From assembly GCA_002428405.1 (NCBI GenBank), contig DIWD01000015.1, forward strand, positions 23,421-37,990: DNA of 14,570 bases, given 5' to 3'. The position numbers and the translations under genes are program-made. The stretch comes from a bacterium UBA6115 (GTDB taxonomy: Bacteria > Bacillota_A > Clostridia > Christensenellales > Aristaeellaceae). This document shows positions 6,515-13,479 of this stretch, in pieces (the first letter of the stretch is position 1; every line of letters begins with the position of its first letter). The notes beneath the pieces were generated by a model that was not told the DNA's origin, made no database searches, and worked only from the letters and a program-made list of their open reading frames with translations.

Positions 6515-7237
6515 CGTTTTGTCTCCTCTTCGTTTACACTCGGTTCCTTAAATCTCCGTCACGCTACAGGTTTCATCTGTCTGGTGGTGTTCGGTTCGTT
6601 GATCTGCCCCCAGTCTTTGTACCAGTTGGTAAGTTAGTAAAGACCGTTCATCGACAGAGGCATTCCTTCTTAGGCTTGGCCATATCGTAACACAGGCCAG
6701 CGAGGCGCTCAAGGGTGCGCGCAGCACGTTTATAGGATGCATTTTTCGGAATCCCAGGTATGTTAGTCTACTTAGCAACTTAGCCGCATTTCAAATTCAC
6801 TTTAAAAGTGCATTGCGAATCGCCTTATTCTACAAGGAGAATTTGTCCATTTTATCATTTCTTGAGTGTACGTCTATACATCACACCCAGGGACTCAACA
6901 AATGATAGGAGGAATTCTATCAGCAGTTAGGTCTCTGTTTTATTTTAATGTTTCGAAATCTGTTGATATATCATAGGTTTTTCAGACTTTCAAACCTCCG
7001 ATAATCGGCCCGTTTTATGCCCAAAATAGAGCTCTCGTTACTCAATCCAGCTGTCTTTCCATATTTAGCCAAAAACGTCTAGTTCAAATAGTATGACATT
7101 AGCGATTTTGTTAGTGTTCGCTTAGCGTTTCGGATTAGTAAACTGTCCGCCATAAAAGGACACATTCTCGTGAAACATCCTGTCGTCTATTTCACCTTTT
7201 CGATTGGTGTTCTTAGACCGGACTGTGGCTGATTCTA
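6515..7237. other. Gene-free region upstream of the RidA-like gene
   Basis: I see no supported gene in these ~720 bases. A 76-residue minus-strand frame (6548-6778) lacks a ribosome binding site and recognisable motifs. A 13-base palindrome, CACTTTAAAAGTG, lies near 6798-6810. Repeat copy 2 occupies 6884-7125. A short inverted repeat (TGTCC/GGACA) lies around 7143-7160. The promoter of the minus-strand RidA-like gene should lie just above 6514, but no clear -35/-10 pair stands out. Confidence 0.55.
6884..7125 (+). repeat. Diverged direct repeat, copy 2
   Basis: Second copy of the segment at 5705-5982, same orientation, offset about 1.18 kb. It keeps the same order of conserved blocks from CACCCAGGGACTCAAC to CGCTTAG but lacks the ~39-base extra unit of copy 1. 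The two copies flank the RidA-like gene and its upstream region. Divergence implies an old event or two independent insertions of related elements rather than a recent composite transposon. I see no terminal inverted repeats or intact transposase. Confidence 0.65.
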
Positions 7238-8326
7238 TCATCTCCCGATATTTTGGAAGATCTCACGAAGGCTTTGGTCATAGGGGGCGCGCGCAATGCC
7301 ATGTTCCGTAACGATTGCGGTAATCAGACGGTTGTCCGTTACGTCAAAAGCCGGGTTATACACTTTCACCCCTTCGGGCGCCATGCGTTGCTTGTACCAC
7401 ATCTCTGTGATCTCATGAGCCGGGCGTTCCTCTATGGGGATATCATCTCCATGAGCAATGGACATATCAATGGTCGAGGTCGGGGCGCAGACGTAGAACG
7501 GGATCCCATAGTGTTTTGCCAGAATTGCCACACCCGAGGTGCCGATTTTGTTGCACGCATCACCGTTGGAGGCCACACGGTCGCAGCCGACAAAAACAGC
7601 CTGCACCCATCCATTCTTCATGACCTGGGAGGCCATGTTATCACAGATCACCGTTGTATCCACCCCATTGCAGTGCAGTTCAAAGGCTGATAGGCGCACT
7701 CCCTGAAGCAAAGGCCGCGTTTCGTCGGTGAAAACATGAAACTTCATGCCTCTTTCCACTCCGAGATGGATGGGGGCCAGCGCTGTGCCGTATTTGGTGG
7801 TTGCCAGTTGGCCTGCGTTACAGTGGGTCAGTATACCGTCCCCGTTTTTAAGAAGTGTCAAGCCGTGTTCACCGATTGCGCGGCATACGCGGATATCCTC
7901 GTCGCGAATGTCCACCGCCTCCTGATGCAAGAGGCGTTTGATTTCCTCCGGCAAACGTTCTCGGTTTTCAAGCACGACATTTTCCATTCGGTTCAGCGCC
8001 CAGAATAAATTGACCGCAGTCGGTCGTGCTGAAGCCAGATAATCCTTGGCTTGCCTAAACTGCGTATAAAATGAGTCGTAACTATCGGCTTGGATACGCT
8101 TTGCGGCTAGATAGACGCCGATAGCCGCTGCCACGCCAATAGCTGGGGCACCGCGTACTTTGAGAAGATAAATGGCCTCCCAAATGTCCTTCTGTTCGGT
8201 AAGGTAGAGGATGTGCAATTCGCCAGGCAGTCTGGTCTGATCGATGATAATCAGTGCACTGTTCCCGTCATCCAGAGAAACTGTGTTCACATTCATGATG
8301 TTAATTTTATTATCGTCCGTTCTCAT
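7238..8326 (-). CDS. mtnA: S-methyl-5-thioribose-1-phosphate isomerase
   Basis: Converts 5-methylthioribose 1-phosphate to 5-methylthioribulose 1-phosphate in the methionine salvage pathway; cytoplasmic, of the eIF2B alpha/beta/delta-like fold. With the start chosen here the protein has 362 residues, normal for MtnA. Seen: [13 protein letters not shown] (58-70), [16 protein letters not shown] (165-180) with the catalytic Cys169, [16 protein letters not shown] (202-217), ICDNMAS (227-233), [11 protein letters not shown] (246-256) with catalytic Asp249, and NKIGT (259-263). Cys169 and Asp249 are each offset by nine from Cys160 and Asp240 of the Bacillus enzyme, supporting the alignment. The reading frame extends 18 codons further up, but GAGGAGG five bases before ATG at 8326 fixes the start. 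No other salvage gene (mtnK, mtnB, mtnD) is in the window. Ribose-1,5-bisphosphate isomerase is a related alternative that the MtnA-type motifs make less likely. Confidence 0.92.
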   Translation of the reverse strand: MRTDDNKINIMNVNTVSLDDGNSALIIIDQTRLPGELHILYLTEQKDIWEAIYLLKVRGAPAIGVAAAIGVYLAAKRIQADSYDSFYTQFRQAKDYLASARPTAVNLFWALNRMENVVLENRERLPEEIKRLLHQEAVDIRDEDIRVCRAIGEHGLTLLKNGDGILTHCNAGQLATTKYGTALAPIHLGVERGMKFHVFTDETRPLLQGVRLSAFELHCNGVDTTVICDNMASQVMKNGWVQAVFVGCDRVASNGDACNKIGTSGVAILAKHYGIPFYVCAPTSTIDMSIAHGDDIPIEERPAHEITEMWYKQRMAPEGVKVYNPAFDVTDNRLITAIVTEHGIARAPYDQSLREIFQNIGR

Positions 8327-8416
8327 TGCTTCCTCCTCAGCCCGCCGCTTCCTTTTTATCCCGAACCCCGATGTTTTCATTGCCTGACAAATGACCCGTA
8401 GATTGGTGCAATTGTA

Positions 8417-8449
8417 TCAAACAAGCATTTTCTTTTCGCGATTTTCCAC
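8417..8449 (-). CDS. Possible 10-residue leader peptide upstream of mtnA
   Basis: A strong AAGGAG site (8456-8461 on the minus strand) stands six bases before a GTG that opens a ten-codon frame (MENREKKMLV, stop at 8417-8419). It lies between the ABC-F stop and the mtnA start. It could be a leader peptide, the stub of a decayed gene or chance. No attenuator hairpin is evident behind it. Confidence 0.15.
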   Translation of the reverse strand: MENREKKMLV

Positions 8450-8503
8450 TCACAACTCCTTAGATATCCTTCAGAAGCGGCACGACGGGAATAAGCAAAT
8501 TCC

Positions 8504-10312
8504 CTAAACCGCACCGGTTTGTTTGCTGTTGATTTGTTCTGCTATCTCATTAAGGTACACCCAGCGGTTCATCTTCTCAGCAAGTGCTGATTCAAGCCGC
8601 TCTTTCTCCGCTATAACGGGCATCAGCTTTTCATAGTCGCTTGCGTTGTTCTGTATATCATCTTCAGCTCGGCGCAGCATTTCTTCCAAACCTGAAATAT
8701 CTTCGTCTATGGACTGAAACTCGCGCTGCTGTGCAAAGGTGAGCTTAAGCTTTGGAGGCCTTGAGGGCGGGAGGGAAGGCCCGGCGGACGCTGGCTTGCT
8801 CCCTATGGCAGGAGGCGCGTATTCGACTGCCTCCGTCTTGCGCTTGGACAGATAGTCGGAAAAGTTGCCTGTGTAACTGCGGATCTCGCCGGCATCCCGG
8901 AACTCGAGGATCGTGTCCACAATCTTGTCAAGGAAGTAACGGTCGTGAGAGATGGTAACGACGGCGCCGCTAAAGCCCGCCAGATACTCTTCCAGTACCG
9001 TCAGGGTGTCTGTATCCAGATCGTTGGTGGGCTCATCCAACAAGAGCACATTGGGCGCGCTCATCAGGATGCGCATCATATACAGACGCCGCTTTTCGCC
9101 TCCGGAGAGTCTGTTGACAGGGGTCCACTGTACGTTGGAAGGGAACAGGAACCGCTCCAACATCTTGGAGGCCGTGAGGGTGCCCTCGTTGGTTACCACT
9201 TCGCCCGCGATCTCTTTGATGTAGTCGATCACGCGCATATCATCCTGCGGCGGATCCCATATCTGTGGCAGATAGCCGATTTTTACCGTTGCGCCGCGCT
9301 CCACGCTACCTGAATCCGGCGTGAGGATACCCGCGATCATCTTCATCAGGGTAGATTTTCCGCTGCCGTTTACGCCGATGATCCCCACCCGTTCATCCCG
9401 ATGCAGCAGATATGAAAAGTCTTTGACCAGGCAACGCCCGCCGAAAGATATGCTGATGCGGTTGATTTGGATGACCTTTCTGCCAAGCCGGGAGGAAACG
9501 GATTCCATCGCCAGCGTTTTATCCTCTGCCGCTGTACCGTCCTGCAAGGCGCTGAAGCGTTCAATACGGGCCTTGCTTTTGGTGCTGCGCGCCCGTGCGC
9601 CACGCTGGATCCACTCCAGCTCGCGTCTGTAAAGACTGCGGTTTTTTCGCTGCGCAGCCTGCTCATCTGCCTCGCGCTGCGCCTTTCTTGCCAGAAACTG
9701 CGAATAGTTGCCGTCATAAGCAAATAGCGCGCCTGCGTCAATTTCCACAATGCGGTTTGTTACACGCTCCAAAAAGTAACGGTCATGAGTCACTATCACG
9801 ATTGCACCTCGATAATGCTGCAAAAAGGTCTCCAGCCACTGCACCATGTCGCTGTCAAGGTGATTGGTGGGCTCATCCAGGATCATCAGTTCACAAGGGC
9901 TCATCAAAACCTGAGCAATCGCCACGCGCTTCCTCTCGCCCTCGGACATGGCGGAGGTGTCTTTATCAAAATCGAAAAAGCCAAGCTTTGTCAGGATCGT
10001 CTTTGCTTCATGGGCCAAGGTGTCGCGCGCATGCGGGTCTGTATTTTGCAGTACAATCGACAGCAAGGATAGGTTCTTGTCAAGTACTGGATTTTGATAT
10101 AAATAAGCAATGCGGATGCCGGAGGACTTGCTGATCGTTCCCTCGTCTGGTTTTATCTGCCCGGCTATGATGTTGAGTAGCGTCGTCTTTCCCATGCCAT
10201 TGATGCCAACGATTCCGACCTTATCGTTTTCGTTTATGAAAAGCGAAACCTTGTCAAGGAGTACCTTGTCGGGAAAGCTTTTACTGATTTTCTCCAGAGA
10301 TAGCAGAATCAA
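8504..10312 (-). CDS. ABC-F family ATPase, Uup/YfmR-like ribosome-associated protein
   Basis: Soluble ATPase with two ABC domains in one chain and no membrane segments; ABC-F proteins act on ribosomes. With the start chosen here it has 602 residues. Domain 1: Walker A GINGMGKT (36-43), signature SEGERKR (123-129), Walker B LMILDEPTNHLD (142-153). An inter-domain linker near 205-260 includes RRELEWIQRGARARSTKSKAR, the tRNA-interaction region of this family. Domain 2: Walker A GVNGSGKS (313-320), signature LSGGEKRR (402-409), Walker B VLLLDEPTNDLD (422-433). A proline-rich tether (about 499-520) leads to a C-terminal coiled coil (about 525-595), as in Uup. The start is a TTG at 10312 preceded by GAGGTG, giving MILLSLEKISKSF; the longer frame to 10351 adds 13 residues without family support. 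Antibiotic-resistance ABC-F proteins usually have a longer linker, so a housekeeping role is likelier. A 6-bp inverted repeat overlaps the stop. Confidence 0.9.
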   Translation of the reverse strand: MILLSLEKISKSFPDKVLLDKVSLFINENDKVGIVGINGMGKTTLLNIIAGQIKPDEGTISKSSGIRIAYLYQNPVLDKNLSLLSIVLQNTDPHARDTLAHEAKTILTKLGFFDFDKDTSAMSEGERKRVAIAQVLMSPCELMILDEPTNHLDSDMVQWLETFLQHYRGAIVIVTHDRYFLERVTNRIVEIDAGALFAYDGNYSQFLARKAQREADEQAAQRKNRSLYRRELEWIQRGARARSTKSKARIERFSALQDGTAAEDKTLAMESVSSRLGRKVIQINRISISFGGRCLVKDFSYLLHRDERVGIIGVNGSGKSTLMKMIAGILTPDSGSVERGATVKIGYLPQIWDPPQDDMRVIDYIKEIAGEVVTNEGTLTASKMLERFLFPSNVQWTPVNRLSGGEKRRLYMMRILMSAPNVLLLDEPTNDLDTDTLTVLEEYLAGFSGAVVTISHDRYFLDKIVDTILEFRDAGEIRSYTGNFSDYLSKRKTEAVEYAPPAIGSKPASAGPSLPPSRPPKLKLTFAQQREFQSIDEDISGLEEMLRRAEDDIQNNASDYEKLMPVIAEKERLESALAEKMNRWVYLNEIAEQINSKQTGAV

Positions 10313-10451
10313 CTTACACCTCGTATTGTTTGGTCGCACACAGCATAACACAATTACCGGGACAACATGATCAAATGCTATTTTACTCTTGTCATATATA
10401 TTCGGAATGGTATTGAATCCTCACATACTGTTGGTACTGTCAAATCCATCA

Positions 10452-10761
10452 ATGGAGGATATCAAGTGTATCACGAGGTGTAAAGGACCCAGGAAAACCG
10501 CAGCACCAAAGAAAATCACTGTTGCCAAGAAGGTCAATACAGATGAGCAAAAAGGAAAGGCTCATCGCTGCGAAGAATAAGCCGGAGAAGGCAACTGCCC
10601 CGAAGCTCCACCTGAACAGTTGAAAGCCCAGCGCGTCGAAGCGTTGGCAAAAGCACGTTCTGCAAAGAAAGCCGAAAAGAAAGAAGTACAGCCAGCTTCT
10701 CGCAGCACCTAAAGAAAGCGGCAAGAGCATGGATGACCTGCTGAAAGAAGTAAAGGGATAA
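10452..10761 (+). pseudogene. Lys/Ala-rich gene broken by frameshifts
   Basis: Coding-like, strongly Lys/Ala-rich sequence continues across two alternating frames. Frame A from ATG 10452 reads KTAAPKKITVAKK and stops at 10580. The overlapping frame B (ATG 10543, stop 10623) reads RLIAAKNKPEKATAPK. Frame A resumes from 10602 as APPEQLKAQRVEALAKARS and stops at 10712. Frame B resumes as PKESGKSMDDLLKEVKG and stops at 10761. Joined, the pieces make one basic, low-complexity protein of about 90-100 residues ending in MDDLLKEVKG. The simplest reading is one gene with about three compensating indels. I do not recognise the family; histone-H1-like tails and plasmid or ICE accessory proteins have similar composition. 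Sequencing errors are a less likely alternative. No strong ribosome binding site precedes ATG 10452. Confidence 0.5.
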
Positions 10762-10954
10762 GTGAAACAGCTGTAATTTCACTGTCCGATTTATGTAATC
10801 AATTCAAGGAAATGTAGACGAAGATAAACGAGCCAATGAGACACCTGGATGCACTGGACGGCAGCGAACCGGCTGCCGGCTGACAGTCAAATCAATGGCC
10901 TCCTGAAATTTGCGCATAAATCTTGACAGTACCTTGAATTACTCCCCGGTACAC

Positions 10955-10979
10955 AAAAAAGCGGCCCATCGACCGCTTT
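10955..10979 (-). terminator. Rho-independent terminator of trxA
   Basis: Read on the minus strand, AAAGCGG and CCGCTTT form a 7-bp stem with an eight-base loop, followed by further T residues (six T in all including the stem end). It lies 22 bases after the trxA stop. Confidence 0.85.
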
Positions 10980-11000
10980 GATGCTGGTTGAAACCGCTGT

Positions 11001-11306
11001 TTACAGCATAGCCAGGATGTTTGCCTTGGGCACGGCGCCGACCGTCTTGTTGGCAACCTCGCCGTTCTTGAACAGGTACAGCGACGGGATGCTCATGATG
11101 CGGTATTTACGCGCCAGATCCTGCTGTTCGTCCACGTTGACCTTACCGACCTTGATCTCCGGATGTTCTTTCGCGATTTCCTCCACCACCGGGCTCACCA
11201 TGCGGCAGGGGCCGCACCAGGAAGCCCAGAAATCGATCAGGACCGGCTTTTCAGACTTCAGGACCTCGTTCTCAAAATTCTCACTCGTAATGATAATCAC
11301 TGACAT
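11001..11306 (-). CDS. trxA: Thioredoxin
   Basis: Small cytoplasmic disulfide reductase. With the start at 11306 it has 101 residues, normal for a bacterial thioredoxin. Seen: FWASWCGPC with the redox pair Cys31 and Cys34, the cis-proline loop SIPSLYLF (Pro74) and the buried Asp25 in LIDFW. The ATG giving MSVIIITSENF is preceded by AAAGGTGG about ten bases upstream. A GTG two codons earlier has closer spacing and would add two residues. The frame up to 11348 adds residues that do not fit the fold. The gene is monocistronic with its own terminator; no thioredoxin reductase is nearby. It marks the right-hand return to GC-rich core-like sequence. Confidence 0.95.
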   Translation of the reverse strand: MSVIIITSENFENEVLKSEKPVLIDFWASWCGPCRMVSPVVEEIAKEHPEIKVGKVNVDEQQDLARKYRIMSIPSLYLFKNGEVANKTVGAVPKANILAML

Positions 11307-11659
11307 GCTCACATTTCCACCTTTCATGCTTGCGGCCTCTCGGCACACTCTTACTATACCCTTCGGCCTCAGCTGATAAACACAGGATAGTCACCAGAAT
11401 CCATGATGCGCCTTGTTTATGGCGGCCCAGACATGCGGATTGAAGGGCGCCTCATGCCAGACAAGCAGAAAACCATACAGGTGCGAGAATATAAGGGGTA
11501 AAAAACCGCAGATCAATCCATATGCAAATCGTTCGCGAATAAAATGTAAAGTCCTTCTTCCCCGCCATCCAGCATCTTCGGCAGCGGGTATAATCAACAT
11601 ACAAAGCATTCCTGGAGAAAACAGGAAGAAAAAACCCAAAGAGAAAGGCGGTTCGCAAT
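11307..11659. other. Divergent intergenic region between trxA and the 5'-nucleotidase gene
   Basis: This holds the promoters for trxA (leftward) and for the 5'-nucleotidase (rightward). I see no supported gene: minus-strand frames of 68 and 100 residues here have no ribosome binding site or recognisable motif, although both are rich in hydrophobic and aromatic residues. Confidence 0.5.
11589..11594 (+). promoter_or_regulatory. Candidate -10 box for the 5'-nucleotidase gene
   Basis: A perfect TATAAT lies 65 bases before the start codon, in AT-richer sequence. No good -35 hexamer is found at 16-18 bases upstream, so this is tentative. Confidence 0.35.
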
Positions 11660-13318
11660 ATGAAAAGACGTTATTTTGCCTTGCTTCTGTCACTGGTGCT
11701 GGTGCTTGGCCTCATGGGTTCCGGCATGGCGGAGACGGTTCCAGGCAAGCTGGTGATCCTGCACACAAATGATATGCACGGCCGCGCCGTGGCCAACGCC
11801 GCGGACGGCATCCTCGGCTATGCGGCCATATCACAATTCAAGAAAGACCTTGAGGCGGCGGGCAATTCGGTCTTGCTGCTGGACGCGGGCGATGCCTCGC
11901 AGGGGACTCCCCTGGTCAACCTCGGCTTCGGCAGGAACGCGATTGAGTTCATGAACGCCGCGGGCTATGACGCGATGACGCCGGGCAACCATGAGTTCGA
12001 CTGGGGCGTTGACAACCTCAGGCAACTGGCCGGCATGGCGGAGTTCCCTCTCCTGTCCGCCAATATCACCAACCATATCGGGGGGGAGGTCACATTCCAG
12101 GCCAACAAGCTGTTCGAGATGCCAAATGGCATGAAGGTGGGCGTATTCGGCCTGACTACCCCCGAAACCCTCACCAAGGCCCACCCGGATAAGGTCAGGG
12201 GCATTGACTTCCCGCAGGGAGACGCCCTGTACGCAGTGGCCCAGGCGCAGGCGGATGAGCTGAAGGCCGCGGGAGCGGATATCGTTGTTCTGCTGGGTCA
12301 CCTGGGTGTGGACCCGGAGAGCGCGCCCAACCGTTCAACGGACCTTTTGGAAAAGGTGACGGGCATTGATCTGTTTATCGACGGGCACAGCCACACGGTC
12401 ATTGAGAAAGGCCAAATGGTAGGCGAGACCCTGCTGGTCAGCACCGGCGAATACGGCAGGAACCTGGGCGTGGTCACCTATGACGGAGAAAAGTTCTCGG
12501 CCTCCCTGTTCAGCAGCCTGAAAAAAGGCGTGACGATCGAATATGACGGCGAGCTGTACAGTGCTGTGCTGACAGCTAAACTAGACAATGAAGTCAACGA
12601 ACTGGTCAACAGTACGGATGCGGCCATTAAAAAGGAACTGTCCAAGGCGTTTGCCAGGACGGAAGTGCTCCTCAACGGCGAACGTGACCCGGGCAACCGC
12701 ACGGAGGAGACCAACCTGGGCGACTTTGCGGCTGACGCCATCCTGTGGGCCGCGCAGCAGGCGCTGGGCGGGCAGGTCGTCGCGGCTGTCACCAACGGTG
12801 GCGGCATCAGGGCCAGCATCGCCATCGGCGACATCACCATGAACGATATGAAGACCGTTTTCCCGTTTGGGAACGAAGTGGCCGTGCTGGACGTCACCGG
12901 CGCTGAACTGCTGGAGGCACTGGAAGCGGCTACCTCCAGCACACCTAAGGCCATCGGCGCTTTCCCTCAGGTGGCCGGCATCGTGTTTACCATCAATACC
13001 GCTGTACCATTTGAAGGCGTTGAGAAATACCCCGACTCCACCTACTTCAAACCGGCCAAGCCTGGCAGCCGCGTCACCATTGAGTCCATCGGCGGCAAGC
13101 CCTTTGACCCTGAGGCCATCTACACCATCGCCACCAACGACTTTACGGCCGCGGGCGGCGACACCTACTACGCCTTCCGTTACCCCAACGCCACCAGCGG
13201 GTACAAAACCGGCGTCGCGCTGGAAGATGCCCTGGTGAACTATATCGCCACCGTTCTGGGCGGCGTGGTCGGCCAGCAATATGCGTTTCCCCAGGGGCGC
13301 ATCACTGTCATCAAGTAA
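11660..13318 (+). CDS. Secreted 5'-nucleotidase / UDP-sugar hydrolase, UshA-like
   Basis: Exported metallophosphoesterase that dephosphorylates nucleotides, releasing nucleosides and phosphate for uptake. It has 552 residues. Residues 1-24 form a signal peptide (KRR, a leucine-rich core, cleavage after GMA). There is no lipobox cysteine. Catalytic domain: HTNDMHG (35-41), DAGD (75-78), GNHEFDWG (109-116), GHLG (213-216) and DGHSHT (241-246), the usual dinuclear metal ligands. C-terminal nucleotide-binding domain: TNLGDFAADA (351-360), TNGGGIRA (378-385) and NDFTAAGGD (493-501). The chain ends soon after this domain with no LPXTG, SLH or membrane anchor, so it is probably released. The start is preceded by AAAGGCGG, the same sequence found ahead of tyrS. 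Exact substrate (nucleotides, UDP-sugars or cyclic nucleotides) is not decided by sequence. GC-rich and core-like. Confidence 0.93.
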   Translation: MKRRYFALLLSLVLVLGLMGSGMAETVPGKLVILHTNDMHGRAVANAADGILGYAAISQFKKDLEAAGNSVLLLDAGDASQGTPLVNLGFGRNAIEFMNAAGYDAMTPGNHEFDWGVDNLRQLAGMAEFPLLSANITNHIGGEVTFQANKLFEMPNGMKVGVFGLTTPETLTKAHPDKVRGIDFPQGDALYAVAQAQADELKAAGADIVVLLGHLGVDPESAPNRSTDLLEKVTGIDLFIDGHSHTVIEKGQMVGETLLVSTGEYGRNLGVVTYDGEKFSASLFSSLKKGVTIEYDGELYSAVLTAKLDNEVNELVNSTDAAIKKELSKAFARTEVLLNGERDPGNRTEETNLGDFAADAILWAAQQALGGQVVAAVTNGGGIRASIAIGDITMNDMKTVFPFGNEVAVLDVTGAELLEALEAATSSTPKAIGAFPQVAGIVFTINTAVPFEGVEKYPDSTYFKPAKPGSRVTIESIGGKPFDPEAIYTIATNDFTAAGGDTYYAFRYPNATSGYKTGVALEDALVNYIATVLGGVVGQQYAFPQGRITVIK

Positions 13319-13346
13319 AAATCAATCTCAATCATCAGTAAAGAAT

Positions 13347-13378
13347 AGGCGCGGTCAGGCATGAATCGCGCCTGTTTT
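13347..13378 (+). terminator. Rho-independent terminator of the 5'-nucleotidase gene
   Basis: AGGCGCG (13347-13353) pairs with CGCGCCT (13367-13373) around a 13-base loop and is followed by GTTTTG. It starts 29 bases after the stop codon. The short T-run makes it a moderate rather than perfect terminator. Confidence 0.7.
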
Positions 13379-13479
13379 GATCATTGAGGATGAAACCCTG
13401 TTTATGTCCCTGCCTGATCGAACCGTTTATCTTTGAGGGATGTGAAGTTAGCGCCTTCGATGAAGGCTGGCCCTCTCCC

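Noticed and set aside
6548..6778. 76-residue minus-strand frame upstream of the RidA-like gene
   Set aside because: No ribosome binding site or motif; more likely relic or non-coding DNA.
5705..7125. CRISPR array
   Set aside because: Only two long, diverged copies; no short regularly spaced repeats and no cas genes.
7253..7690. 145-residue + strand frame opposite mtnA
   Set aside because: Antisense shadow; the minus-strand protein carries the MtnA catalytic residues.
8327..8503. SAM or T-box riboswitch upstream of mtnA
   Set aside because: The gap is short and shows no recognisable conserved core or terminator switch.
11391..11693. 100-residue hydrophobic minus-strand frame upstream of the 5'-nucleotidase
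   Set aside because: Overlaps the nucleotidase promoter, ribosome binding site and start; no ribosome binding site of its own.
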